From the NCBI RefSeq assembly GCF_963576675.1, contig NC_088918.1:32707501-32771500 (forward strand): 64,000 nt of DNA, in the 5' to 3' direction. How positions within the stretch are numbered: position 1 is the stretch's first letter; the number at the start of each line of letters is the position of its first letter. The translations under genes and the position numbers were made by a program. This document shows positions 31,195 through 41,745 of this stretch, piece by piece. The notes under the pieces were generated by a model, which was not told the origin of the DNA, made no database searches, and was given only the letters and a program-made list of their open reading frames with translations. The stretch comes from Euphorbia lathyris. Its lineage: Eukaryota; Streptophyta; Magnoliopsida; Malpighiales; Euphorbiaceae.

Positions 31195-31522
31195 AACATG
31201 ACTGGGGACCGATTTTTATCGAGATGGATGCGGAAGAAGTGGTGCTCGCTGTTGGGAGGGCTGATAAGGATATTTCTGATTTTGGGGCTGTTATTAGCTA
31301 CTGTAGGAGGCTTCTTTCTGTCCTACAAGATGTATCTGTTTGTTTTTTTAAGAGGTCAACCAACCAAGTTGCTCATTTGTGTGCAAGTGAAGCCTTGTTT
31401 TTGGTTACGCCTAGTTTTTGGCATGAGGAACCGGAATTTATCCGCTCTCTGATGTCATTTGATGTATTGAGTTCTCATCTATAAATCTATAATCATTTGA
31501 AGTCAAAAAAAAAAAAAAAAGA
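31195..31522 (+). mobile_element. LINE C, short 3' fragment with poly-A
   Basis: It encodes only the end of an RNase H domain: IFIEMDAEEVVLAVG, DVSVCFFKRSTNQVAHLCAS and FWHEEPEFIRSL. A stop follows, then a 3' UTR and an A-run at 31505-31521. The paralogous block at about 40020 lacks this insert. It is a heavily 5'-truncated LINE of a family different from LINE B. Confidence 0.8.
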
Positions 31523-31960
31523 AAACAATTTGTTAAGTTTTGCCATATGATACCGTTTTTAACATGTAACATACGTGTAGCAATTGTTTTAATTTTTTTT
31601 GGAAACCAATATGTATTTTTCTTCTCTTAATTCAATTCAATTTATGTTCTCCAATCATCAATACGTATGATACCAGGTAGGTAAATGACAAGAATTATAC
31701 CTTTATCCTTATTTAAAAGATTAATTTATTGTGTGATACTTATTTAAAAAAATAAAATAAAAAGAAAAAAATACAAAATTAAATATTGTTAGCCTGCCTA
31801 TTTACAAAATCAGTCATATGATTCAAAAAGTTTGCAAACTGAGCCGGTAAAACTGTGTTACACTCTATTAACAGAAATTTATAATAATTGTCTCCTTAAT
31901 TGATGATCTAATTTTGTGCATTGAGGAGTGCATTTAGACTAACAAGAAGTTCATATCTTC
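31523..31960. other. end of block A, then AT-rich spacer
   Basis: The first 160 bp belong to the duplicated CDPK flank. The rest holds no recognisable gene or element. Confidence 0.55.
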
Positions 31961-32447
31961 TGGGTAAATTACATCCATGGCCACTAAATTTTACCCATTT
32001 TCACATTATGGCCCACTGAACTTCATTTGTTCTCGGTATGACCACTGAACTTTACACTTTTTTAACACAATTGGCCACTCAACGCCTCAAAATGACCATT
32101 GAAGGCTAAAAATAAAAAATCTAAGCCGTTAATAATATTCTAAGGAACTTTAATTCTTGAAAATTTTCGTTTTAAGGTCATTTAGGTGTTGTTTTTCAAG
32201 AATGTGATTTTCGAAAATAAAAAAAGTGGTTTCATGGTAAATATCGTTCTGAACAACTTTAATTCTTGAATATTTTCATTTTAAGGTCGTTAACGATCGT
32301 TAACGGTTATTTTGAGAAGTTAGTTAAAATTGAGTGGCCACCGGTGTCAAAAAGTGTAAAGTTCAGTGGCCATACTGGGAAGAAATGAAGTTCAGGGCCA
32401 TAATATGAAAGTAGGTAAAGTTCAGTGGCCATGAGTGTAATTTACCC
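31961..32447. mobile_element. MULE-type MITE (487 bp)
   Basis: The termini TGGGTAAATTACATCCATGG and CCATGAGTGTAATTTACCC pair as inverted repeats of about 130 bp. The flanks CATATCTTC (31952-31960) and CATATCTTA (32448-32456) are a near-perfect 9-bp target repeat. There is no coding sequence. The repeated CAGTGGCCAT wording is typical of this MITE type. Confidence 0.82.
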
Positions 32448-32475
32448 CATATCTTAACAAAAAGATGATAAAGAT

Positions 32476-32900
32476 GTGGCAGGTCCGCCCAGAAAGAAAT
32501 CAATAGGTGTGATTAACTTCATAGCTGGCGGACCATTGTATCATCCACCAGTAAAAAAGGTCAAAATGGTGACTATTGACAAAGTGCATCTCAATGAACC
32601 ATTCGCTGGAGCAAGACCCACCATCAAACCACATGCGGATCCGTTAGTGATTACAATGACCATAGAAGGATGGGAGATGAGACGTGTATGATTCACACAG
32701 GCAGCTCGCGTAATGTTATCTCCAGGAGTGCGTTCGCTAAGTTAAAGGTAGATCCTATCCCGGTGGAAACGACGATATATCCTAGGAAAAACAGGACATA
32801 CGGTCCAGACGAAAGGTCGGATAATTTTGGAATGTGAAATGGAAGACAAGGATCGGGCATGGAAGGGTGAGATAGAGTTCTCCATCATGGATGGACATAT
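32476..32900 (+). pseudogene. Gypsy gag-protease scrap (Tat/Athila-like)
   Basis: A frame gives KKSIGVINFIAGGPLYHPP and DPLVITMTIEGWEMRRV. The protease motif MIHTGSSRNVISRSAF follows, in which the usual D-T/S-G reads HTG. Stops and shifts follow after 32830. This wording is typical of the non-chromodomain (Tat/Athila) Gypsy branch. No LTR is nearby. Confidence 0.65.
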
Positions 32901-32918
32901 GGCGTATAATATGGGTTT

Positions 32919-33205
32919 CTGAAACTAGACATCCCAACGAATCTAGGGGTTATTTTTGGAGCCAAAGCAAAGTCGTCTTGAGGGAGTTTCGAATTTCTAA
33001 AATTAGCGTATATTTTCGACATGTTTAGGTTTTTTCCTATTTTTCTGCACCACCAACTCCACTTTGGCTAATTTTTGGGGCACAAAATGACGAGTTTTTG
33101 GCTGAACTACACGGGTTCTTAAAACTAGACATCTCAATAAATCCAAGAGTTATTTTTGGAGCCAAAACAAAGTCGTTTTGAGGGAGTTTCGAATTTTTAA
33201 AGTTT
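32919..33205 (+). repeat. 93-bp direct duplication
   Basis: The segments 32919-33011 and 33113-33205 match (AAACTAGACATC(C/T)CAA, GTTATTTTTGGAGCCAAA, TTTTGAGGGAGTTTCGAATT) with about ten differences and a 100-bp spacer. They follow the Gypsy scrap and may be retroelement tandem repeats. Confidence 0.75.
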
Positions 33206-33874
33206 ACATATGTCATGGTTCCCATTTTTTACATTCCACCACCCATGTATCCACATTTTTTTGGGGACTGAAATTTGAAGTGGAAAGAGTGGGGATTTGT
33301 GTGATTGAAAGTAGGAAGTTAATGGATGGTAGTTGTAACTCTTACTTGATCAACGAAACTGGGTCAAATGGGAGACTTATTTACATATTTAACCCATTTA
33401 CTCATCCTACTACATATCTAAACTGATTTTGTGTGACTTTCCCATAATACCCCTAACCTTCCCACTTCCCACCACTCGCGAACGGCCACTCCCCCTATCT
33501 CCTTGGTTATGCGAAAAGTTGCTCCTGCATTAATGATTTCAAGATTTTTGATCTTCCTTTCTTCGTTTAAATTGCACGAAATCTGCACCGTTTCGTCAAA
33601 ATTACAATGAATTTCTCTTTTTCCTCTCTTCATCTCTTGATTCTGCAACTTCCCAAACTTAGAAAACGAAGCCATGGTTTTTCATCTTCCTGTTCGTTGC
33701 TTGATTTCTTTCTTCTTGTTACCATCAAAGAAATGGTTTTTCTACGTTATTTCCTTCGTTCTTCCCATGTTATCATATTGTTATTGTCGCTTTTGGGGGT
33801 GAAAGGGGCGAAAAATGTAAGTATCTGTTTTTTTTTCTGCGTTTTTTCATGAATACACTTCATGAATTGATGGT

Positions 33875-34186
33875 TTCGCGAAGCTTTGCGAAGAGAACGA
33901 GCCTGGAAAGTGACGATCTACTTCATGAATCGATGATTTCGCGAAGATCTGCGAAGAGAAAGAGTCTGAAACGTATGAATCTACCTCGCGAATCGATTAG
34001 TTCGCGAAGTCTGCGAATAGATCCTCACGTTTCAGACCTCGTAGACTTCGCGAAAGCATCGATATGCGACGTAGATAGTCACGTTTCAAACCTCGCAAAC
34101 TTCGCGAAAAAATCGATTAGCGAAGTAAAATCACCTCTTTCCCTGCACATTTACATCGCATGCTTCGCTAATCTTCATTTCGCGAA
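33875..34186. repeat. TTCGCGAA palindrome array (6 copies)
   Basis: The 8-bp palindrome TTCGCGAA occurs at 33875, 33938, 34001, 34047, 34101 and 34179, with extra TCGCGAA and TGCGAA variants between. Parts also repeat as inverted copies (CACGTTTCA(G/A)ACCTCG). The frame across it (33849-34232) is open but arises from the repeat and is not treated as a gene. Confidence 0.85.
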
Positions 34187-34423
34187 GCCAAAATCGTCTT
34201 TTTCCCTGCTTAACATGATTAATTTTTTCTGAAGGTGGTTGAATACGTAACATCCCTTTCTGGAAGGTGACGTACTGGGCTACAGGGGAGATGATTTTCC
34301 TTCCTGTATAGGGATTAACTTCCTCCAAGATTGACACATTCACTCCTAAAGTGGTTGGTTATGAGAGGTTGTGTCAATCTTGGGGTGTACCATGGGACAC
34401 GTCCATCCCATGGTGCCAATCTT

Positions 34424-34638
34424 CAAAGTGAACCTAACTAATCCGGTACCAATTTTAAATCGGATGAGTAATCTTGGTGTGCACCGTGGGACACGTCCAT
34501 CCCAATAGGTCTTGAAGTCCAGACCTTTTGGGATGAGAAATGGAAGTCCAGACCTTTTGGGATGGATGTGTTACATGGTGCACACCAAGATTACTCATTC
34601 GTTTCAAAATTGGTACCAGATTAGTTAGGTTCACTTTG
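34424..34638. repeat. hairpin with 80-bp arms
   Basis: The arms 34424-34503 and 34559-34638 pair (CAAAGTGAACCTAACTAATC, GAGTAATCTTGGTGTGCACC) with roughly ten mismatches. The 55-bp loop contains GAAGTCCAGACCTTTTGGGA twice. A smaller inverted pair (CCATGGGA...TCCCATGG) lies just upstream at about 34390-34413. Confidence 0.8.
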
Positions 34639-34832
34639 AAATGATTAGTTAGGAGAGTTCATTGTGGCAATCTTGTTGTAAATATTGATAATGTTATGAT
34701 TTGAATGTTGTTATTGTGGCAATCTTGTTGTAAATTTTGATAATGTTATGATTTTAATGTTAGAATCCGTTGTTGTTTGCCATTTTTTGTAATATACCAC
34801 TTCACGAATTAGCTTCAAAACACATATCCAGC

Positions 34833-34970
34833 CTTCGCATATGCGAACTAAATTCATCAAGCAAAACAAACTTTAGATTCGCAGGTTTCGCATATGCGAA
34901 CTAAATTCATTAAGTAAATCCAAACATTAGATTCGCAGGCTTCGCATATGGTCGAATATGCGAAGTCAGA
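34833..34970. repeat. TTCGCATATGCGAA repeats
   Basis: Two full TTCGCATATGCGAA palindromes (about 34833 and 34886) and a third split copy (about 34942) lie in ~55-bp units that also repeat AACTAAATTCAT(C/T)AAG and TTAGATTCGCAGG. Confidence 0.8.
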
Positions 34971-35096
34971 CGGGATGGAGACAGACGCGCATAAATATTG
35001 AGGGTATTATGGAAAAGTCATACAAAATCAGTCGAGATATGTAGTAGGTTGAGTAAATGGGTTAAATATGTAAATGGACCTCCCATTTGACCCAGT

Positions 35097-35513
35097 TTTG
35101 TAATTTTCCCTTCTCCATTTCCAATCAATCAATCCAACCAACCAACACAAGAATCCAACTTCATGATATTTTTTTTCTGACTCTCAGCCCCTAATTTTCG
35201 AGTTTCACACCTCCAAATACTCTCTAATAACCAATTTTTCAGTTTCCAATTATTTGTTTGTCAATTCCAAGCCCAAAAATTAACGTCTTTTTGTCTAAAA
35301 AAAACAATTTCTGCAACTCTTTGTCCTTGCTGCCCAACACCTTCATTAATTTTTTTTGGACCCCTTAATGTTCGTTTTTGTCTAAAATTTTCTCTCCATT
35401 CTCATCCCTCGTATTCTAACTTTAATTCTCAACTTTTGTCTCAATTTGTGCCTGAAATCGCATTTTACAAGTCATTTTCAATCCTCAAAATCGATCTTTT
35501 TTAGAATAAATAT
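35097..35513. other. pyrimidine-rich spacer, nothing recognised
   Basis: Low-complexity T/C-rich sequence. No gene or repeat structure was found. Confidence 0.5.
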
Positions 35514-36107
35514 AGATAATATGCAAAAATACCCCTAACATTTACAACCAGGAGCAATTTTACCCTTAACTTTTAAAATGGCGCAATTTTATCCATAACT
35601 TTCGCAACCAATAGCAATTTTATCTCTAATATTGATAAGTTGGGACAATTTAAGAAATAATTTATCAAATTGTATTCTCAGTCATTAATCTTGTCCTCTA
35701 CACTTCTTATATTTGTCATTTTTATCACTAATTAGTAATAAATCACAAACATATTATTAGACGTGGAAAAAAGTTTAAAAAAAAAATATATATTTTGTAT
35801 TTTGTATGAGTTGCGCAAAAAAAATTAAAATATTTCACCAAATTTAAAAATATTAATCTCAAAATCTATTATTAAATCATAAAAAAAATATGAAATCTTT
35901 TCTTAGAAACAACGGATATGCAATTGGTGTAGAATAAGGAAGAAAAAATGTGTGTTGTATAATGAAGTCTGAAATTGACACAACTTGCCAAGGTTGGGGT
36001 AAAACTGTTATTGGTTGCCAATGTTAAGGGTAAAATTGCATCATTTTAGACGTTAAGGGTAAAATTGCTCATAGATCTAAACATTAAGGATATTTTTATG
36101 CTTTATC
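35514..36107. mobile_element. MITE with ~110-bp inverted repeats
   Basis: The left end (GATAATATGCAAAAATACCCC, then GAGCAATTTTACCCTTAAC) and the right end (GTTAAGGGTAAAATTGC, then TATTTTTATGCTTTATC) pair as inverted repeats. The interior is AT-rich and non-coding. No clear target repeat was read. Confidence 0.7.
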
Positions 36108-36484
36108 CTGAAAAAATATGTTTGTTCTGTAATTGATTTAGTTATCTTGTATAGAATTAGTTTCAATTGTAATTGGTTGTTTTTCACCGTAACACTTGTA
36201 ATCAAACAATTTTACATCAATAAAATAGACTTTTTCCAAAATCCTCATGTCAATTTTACCATATAATCTAGAATGAACATTACATAATGAAAGTACATGT
36301 TGAAATTAAGTAAAACACGAAAAAGTAGATAATCATTACCTAAGCTACCTTTTCGTTTGCCTCTGCTGCATTTTTTAAAAGCAAGAGGTTTTCTTTTTCT
36401 CTGGGTTAATTGAAAGGTTGAAATGGTACTAAAAGAACAGAGGATAATGGAAGGGGGAGAAAGAAGGCTACAGACAAAGATAGT
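36108..36484. other. AT-rich spacer without a gene
   Basis: A short minus-strand frame at 36245-36490 has no recognisable feature. No element ends were found. Confidence 0.45.
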
Positions 36485-36685
36485 ATGCACTTAGGCCCAC
36501 AATGGAGGTCTATTGAAAAGCTTCTAAAAACTGGAAGGAATGTTGCTCGCTTCAATTTCTCTAGTTAAACTCATTCCTATCAGCAACAAATCCTTGATAA
36601 TCTTAGGACTGGCATGAATAATACCAACGTTCTATTTCACTTAAAGTTTTGTTTTGTGACGATGAAAATGGTTTGGTTCATTGCT
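36485..36685 (+). pseudogene. pyruvate kinase fragment, copy 1
   Basis: Codons give GPQWRSIEKLLKTGRNVARF followed by NFS, a stop where HG is expected, then THSYQQQILDNLRTGMNNTN. This is the N-terminal barrel start of pyruvate kinase, which contains the NxARxNxSHG substrate-site motif. It is cut at 36685 by a CACTA terminus. A similar fragment lies at 42469. A single missing base breaks the frame at its start. It cannot make an enzyme. Confidence 0.75.
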
Positions 36686-37797
36686 CACTACAAAAAAAAA
36701 AGATCTATTACGACGTGAAAATATAAAGCTTAACGACGCTTTTCAACGTTGTTATACATTTACTCACGCTATTCAATGCATCGTCACAACTGTCGTTAAA
36801 TCGCGTGTCGTCAATTTTAACGACACATAAACACTTGTTTAGGTAAACTCAGTCTGACAACATTTCACATACACATGTCGTCATGTTGCCAAGGTATATA
36901 AAATTTAGCGTTGTAATTTTTTATCATATTATTTAGGGTAATTAATTTATTAGTCTTTATATTTTGACAAAACACACTGTTTAGTCCCTGTATTTTCAAA
37001 AACACATGGTAAGATCCCTAACATTTTTCTCAGTGAACTGTTTAGTCATTCCGTCTGTTTGTTAGATTTTTTTACCGTTTATGAATTCAGAAATGACTAA
37101 ATTATCCTTTACTATTTACCTTCAAATTTCAGAAAAGGAAATCCAATTTAGAAGAAGAAGCTATTTGTACGGAGAACAAGAAAAAGAACATACCCAATGC
37201 TTACAAATTTGGACGATTAAGAAGAAATCAAGAAGAAGAACACTCAAAGTTGATTTCAGATATAGTAGAGTTTAAAGGAAATGAAAATAAAGGAAAAGAA
37301 GAACGCAAATCCAAATTGATTAATAGAATCTTCATGAGAGTCTAACGGCAGGGACTAAACAGTTCACCGAGAAAAAAGTTAGGGACTAAACAGTTCACTG
37401 AGAAAAAGGTTATGAACCTTACCATGTGTTTTTAAAAATACAAGGACTAAACAGTGTATGAATTGTATTAAATACCCATATATTAACGACATTTATGAGA
37501 AAAATATGAATTGTATTAAATTCTATATTTATTTATTTATATATCGAAATAAATAAAATTGGAATCAGTGAAATTATAAAAATATGAGTCTCTTATTATA
37601 AATTTTTTCATAAATCACTGACGGATTTGTTCATTGTAGATTTTCACAAAATATCCACAGAAAAAGTGGGATTGAGAAATCTCCGACCAAATTCTATTTG
37701 TGATCAATGCTATAAATATTTTTTTTTTTAACTTCAAATAACGACATAACATAACTGATGCATCGTCACTTTTGCGACTTTTTATTAAAACGTAGTG
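36686..37797. mobile_element. non-autonomous CACTA element (1.1 kb)
   Basis: It starts CACTACAAAAAAAAAAGATC and ends TTATTAAAACGTAGTG. Subterminal ACGACG/CGTCGT-type words occur on both sides (36715-36835 and 37738-37780). The left end coincides with the point where homology between the two pyruvate-kinase fragments stops. No transposase; a MITE occupies the centre. Confidence 0.75.
36943..37470. mobile_element. fold-back MITE inside the CACTA
   Basis: The ends GGGTAATTAATTTATTAGTC and (inverse) GGGTATTTAATACAATTC are followed by pairing CACTGTTTAGTCC(C/T)TGTATTTT and TCTCAGTGAACTGTTTAGTC. A short open frame at its centre (37081-37275) has no recognised motif. A truncated sibling lies at 37824-37925. 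Confidence 0.7.
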
Positions 37798-37823
37798 GAA
37801 ATTTAAAAAATTAAAATAAATAA

Positions 37824-37925
37824 TAGGATAATTAATTTATTAGTTCCTATATTTTGACAAAACACACTGTAACTGTTTAGTCATTCCGTCTGTTTGTTAG
37901 ATTTTTTACACCCTTTACTATTTAT
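37824..37925. repeat. truncated copy of the 36943 MITE
   Basis: It shares GATAATTAATTTATTAGT, TATTTTGACAAAACACACTG and TTTAGTCATTCCGTCTGTTT with 36943-37070, but lacks about 75 internal bp and the far end. Confidence 0.7.
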
Positions 37926-37960
37926 CAGTCAAAAGCAATTCACACCTCTATTTATTTATT

Positions 37961-38042
37961 TGGCAAGAGGCCGCTCCTAAGACTCGAACCCGTGACCTCT
38001 TGGTCACATGACAACAACGTTTACCGTTGCGCCAAGATCCTC
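37961..38042 (-). mobile_element. tRNA-derived SINE head (Au-like)
   Basis: The minus strand begins GAGGATCTTGGCGCAACGGT (A-box region) and has a B-box (GGTTCGAGTCTTAGG), ending CTCTTGCCAA. It matches the first half of the Au SINE and the copy at 45729-45896. The 3' body is missing. It joins LINE ORF1 directly at 38042/38043. Confidence 0.8.
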
Positions 38043-38942
38043 TATATCCTCATCACTTTGATTTCGATTTCCTGCTTCCCCTTCAGATTCTGAAAATCCT
38101 TCCCCCTCTGAAAACTGCTCTCTTAGCCATTCACGCCCTATTTGCATTCCGGATTTCCTCAATTGAGCCCTTAAGTGAGTACCGTACCTCCTCTCTGTAG
38201 GGTTGTCAGGGTTGTCAAAGAGTAGGCCACAGAACTTATCCGCATGCCCTATGATCCTGCAGTAAAAACAGAACTGTGGAAGCCTCTCATATCTGAAATC
38301 CACCCAAAAACAGGTCCCCCCACTTCCTTTCATCTTCTGGCCTGTACGGATAGGTAATGTGATGTCGATAGCGACTTTGATTCGGAGGTAGCTCCTTCTC
38401 TGACCAGTAAAGTTTCTTGGATCCGCTTCTAGAAAGGTGCCAATCTTGTTCCCCAGAATACTGCATATTGTCGGGGTTTGAAAACCGATGGGCAGGTCAG
38501 AGACCTGCACCCATATTATAAGTTCTGACAATTCGACTTGTACTGCTTGTTCTGATATGTCAAGGGCTCTGATTATCATTACATTTTGATTAAATGTCCA
38601 CGGTCCATCGTTTAGTACTCGAGCAACATCCTTTTCATGGAAAAATTGGAACAGATATCTTCCCTTCTCATCTGTTTCAGTAATGGTAACGCCTTTCACA
38701 GGTCTCTAGATTGATGCTAACGTGTTTTTCATCGACTCAAAATGTGTTGTTCTAGCGTTTAAGAATCTCCCAACCATGAACCAAAACTGTCTCCCCTCAT
38801 CTACTGCAACGTCGTCCCCTATTTCCAGTTCGTCAGTTTCCTCGGGGTTGATTTGTAATCGAGCATATGTGGCCGTAAGCTCTTTTGTTGGTTCCATTGT
38901 AGAGTTTCGATTATTTCCACTGTTCTTTCTCCTGTATCGCAA
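38043..38942 (-). pseudogene. LINE ORF1 (DUF4283 plus zinc knuckle)
   Basis: From 38942 the frame encodes an acidic N-terminus and GRQFWFMVGRFLNARTTHF. A TAG in frame follows near 38700, where the family has Trp. Then come KGVTITE, FQFFHEKDVARVLNDGPWTF (DUF4283), RRSYLRIKVAID and a CCHC knuckle (CFYCRIIGHADKFC). This is the RNA-binding first protein of plant L1-type LINEs. The frame then runs into SINE sequence at 38042, so the LINE's ORF2 is absent. About 120 bp of G-rich leader precedes the ATG. Confidence 0.82.
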
Positions 38943-39060
38943 TCGTGTAACGATAGCAGGGGCAGGTGTTGATTTTCTCGGACTGGGGTGGTGGTCGGCG
39001 GCGATCGAGTAGGGTTACTTGGAGTTTACGATAGTGATCTAGGGTTTAACCAGTTCGGCT

Positions 39061-39444
39061 TAGGTTACATCTCATATTGAGAAGACAGTAAAACACTCCA
39101 CGAGGAGAGACTTTCCAAGTTTAAGGTTGTTTTTTAAGGATTTTCATGTTAGTTACAAAAGTCTCTATTATTCGGATTTGTTGAAGTTTTCATTTTTTAT
39201 TAATTTATTTTCAGATTAATTACGTTTTGATCATTCTTGAAAACCCAAACTTTACTATTCTTGAAAAGTGAAAATACAAAACTTACCATTCTTTTTATCT
39301 TATACACTCAATCAAATTAAAGTCTCTCTTTTTTCAATAAGAAATATTAAATGCGTCAAATCAAGTAGTTTTACTTTTGGCTTTTTAGCTTTTTAATTAT
39401 TTTGAGTTTCTGCATGTTCTCTCTTCGTCTTCTTCAACCTCCTA
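39061..39444. other. spacer between LINE leader and CDPK flank
   Basis: AT-rich sequence. No gene, repeat pair or element terminus was recognised. Confidence 0.45.
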
Positions 39445-40150
39445 TTACCACCCCTGGCTAAGAGCCTTTGCATCGGTAGTCTAACAAATAGCAACAGATG
39501 ACAGAAGCGAGGAAGCTTCTAAATGCCCGCTAATTTTAAGGGGCGAATATGTTTTGAATTTTAATTTATTTTCTTTCTAATTTTTAATTGACCGGAGCCA
39601 GACCGGTTCGTCGGTTTGTGACCGGTTCGCGGTCGAGCCGATTCGACCAGCCAATCCGATCCGGTTTTTAAAATCATGAAAAAAAATGAAAAGAGAGCTT
39701 TTTAATGAAGATTTGGGAATAATTATAATACATGCATTTGATAATTAATTAATTACTCCGGCTCAAAAAAAAAAATAGACACAAATTCTAAAAGTAGGTA
39801 CGATCCATTTTTTAATTGTTTTATTTATTAAAATTTTAAATTCTTTTATATACATTACATTAAGAAAGTATCAATTAAGTTATTTAAAGGTTTAATTTAA
39901 ACCCCTTTTTATAATTGTAGAATCCAAAATTTTATTATTTATGACATGTCGTATCATTTGGTAATATTTGTCCCATGAAGTGTTCCAATATTTAGGTGAC
40001 ATTTAAACAATTTTGATAGAAAAATTAAACAATTTGTTAAGTTTTGACACATGATACAATTTTTAACATGTAATGTAATATGGACCTAAAGCAATTTGCT
40101 TAATTTTTTTGGAAACTCATGAGTATTTTTCTTCTCTGAATTCAATTCCA
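39445..40150 (+). repeat. CDPK-flank block B, 3' side
   Basis: It matches 28498-28993, 31061-31194 and 31523-31680 in the same order but without the two LINEs, so it is an unoccupied version of those sites. Confidence 0.8.
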
Positions 40151-40451
40151 TAAAATAGATAATCATTACCTAAATTTTGGAACACAATTATCCCAAAAAA
40201 ATATTAACAAATTCATGTGTTTAAAACAAGAACATGGGATCAAAATATAGAGATTGTTATTCCACTTTTTCAATATACATGAAAATGAACATAATTATCC
40301 CAATATCTATAGCTATAGCTCTACGTAGATGCTCATCTTTTTAAGTTGAGTCTTCTGTGCATCAGCAGCATCCATAAGAATTTGAAGATCTGCTTCAGGA
40401 ATTTGTTGGCCAATTCTTTTGCTAGTAACCATCACGTTTTATGCCTTGGTT
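40151..40451. other. 3' flank of the CDPK pseudogene
   Basis: AT-rich non-coding sequence downstream of the kinase stop. A frame at 40346-40558 on the opposite strand is a shadow of the kinase and its flank. Confidence 0.4.
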
Positions 40452-41314
40452 TCAGTGTCTCCCTCCCCTCCCCGACTTGTTCTTCTTGTTGGCGTTCAAT
40501 AACCAAGGATGTTGGAGCACTTCCTGAGGTGAAAGTCTTTGTTTGGGATCAGGGTTAAGCATTTTCTTCACCAAGTCCTTGGCATGATGAGAAACTTTAG
40601 GCCAAGGATAGGTCCTGAAATCAATGACAGAACGAGTAATCGCCTTTGCTAGCCGTCGATCGGTTTCTGCCCAGAAAGGTGGAACACCACAAAGTAAAAT
40701 GTAAAGGATAACTCCAGCACTCCACACATCAACTTCTGGGCCGTAATTCCCTTTAAGAATCTCTGGAGCCATATAATAAGGGCTTCCTACAATCTCTTTA
40801 AATCGCTGGCCAGGTTTAAAGAAGACTGATAATCCAAAATCAATGGCTTTTAATGGGGCTGTTTCCTTGTTATTTCCAAACAAGAAATTCTCTGGTTTGA
40901 GATCACGATGCATCACTCCATGTTTATGGCACATCTCAACAACTTCCATAACAGCCCTCATAACACCAGCAGCAGCTGCCCTTTCACTGTAATGTCCACG
41001 GGCAACAATCCTGTCGAATAGCTCCCCACCTTTACATAATTCCATCACAATGTACACAGAACTATCATCCTCATAAGTGTCCTTCAAACTCACAATATTT
41101 GGATGATCAGGCAAATGCTTCATTATCTCAACCTCCCTTCTCACATCCTCAATATCCTCATAAGTTCTTAGCTTTTCCTTAGATATACATTTACATGCAA
41201 ACTTATCACCATTGTTTATATCAGTACATAAATATGTAACCCCATTTCCATAAGCTTCTTCCCTTTGCCTTTCTTCTCACATGATGTATGTGGGATTATA
41301 CAACAATTTCCCAT
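40452..41314 (-). pseudogene. calcium-dependent protein kinase (CDPK) pseudogene
   Basis: The ATG at 41314 gives [20 protein letters not shown], a myristoylation/palmitoylation type N-terminus of CDPKs. The frame then shifts near 41250 into [20 protein letters not shown] (with the ATP-contacting Lys). It continues from 41144 through [31 protein letters not shown] (catalytic loop), IDFGLSVFF (DFG), [20 protein letters not shown] and HPWLLNA. The Gly-rich loop and the region before it are deleted, and [11 protein letters not shown] has an extra residue. The protein stops just after the kinase domain, so the autoinhibitory segment and the four EF-hands are missing. Upstream sequence (41420-41745) and downstream sequence are duplicated at 28.1-31.7 kb. 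It is probably dead, although the kinase core is well kept. Confidence 0.88.
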
Positions 41315-41419
41315 GATCAAAATTTCAGTTGAAATTCTGAATAAGAGTAGAGTGGGAGAAGAATTTGAAACCCAAAAGTGTGAAGGAGGAAGAAAAGAGA
41401 GAAAGCCAAAAAACACAAA

Positions 41420-41745
41420 GAATGACAGAATGTCTGTGAATTCAACAACAAAGAACCCTTAAATACCAAGTTTTTGTAAGGTCGAGTCAAGTCAAATGTC
41501 ATTTGAATTTGAAATATTTGAGACCCATGTATCAATGCCTTTAATTTAGTTTATTTCATTAATCTTTGAAATTGTTTAGCGTTACAAATTTGATAATTGT
41601 TGACCGCTTATAAACCACTCCAAAATCAATTCATCACTTTATATATATATATTGACTAATGCAACTAATAATTATTTTTTACCAAAATAATAGATATTGT
41701 ACCATATTTGATTAATTATTTAATTAATATAGATAGTTGCCAAAA
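41420..41745 (+). repeat. CDPK-flank block B, 5' side
   Basis: It matches 28100-28497 (ATTTGAATTTGAAATAT, ATCAATTCATCACTTTATAT, AACTAATAATTATTTTTTAC). It lies upstream of the CDPK start and would hold its promoter; no specific site can be defended. Confidence 0.75.

Larger units (their letters stand above)
33358..35096. mobile_element. 1.7-kb element with ~95-bp terminal inverted repeats
   Basis: The termini ACTGGGTCAAATGGGAG and its inverse pair over about 95 bp (CATATTTAACCCATTTACTCA, CTACTACATATCT). No transposase is present and no clear target duplication was found. The interior holds a TTCGCGAA array, an 80-bp-arm hairpin and TTCGCATATGCGAA repeats, listed separately. The superfamily is unresolved; Mutator-like is a guess. 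Confidence 0.7.

Noticed and set aside
33875..34186. Regular palindromes suggesting a CRISPR-like array
   Set aside because: Repeats are only 8 bp, spacing varies from 46 to 78 bp, the intervening sequences are themselves related, and the context is a plant nuclear transposon.
33849..34232. 127-codon open frame across the TTCGCGAA array
   Set aside because: Its Ser/Arg/Lys pattern follows from the repeated DNA words, and no family resemblance or splice context was found.
36245..36490. Minus-strand 81-codon frame
   Set aside because: No recognisable residues, low-complexity AT-rich codons, and flanked by MITE and pseudogene sequence.
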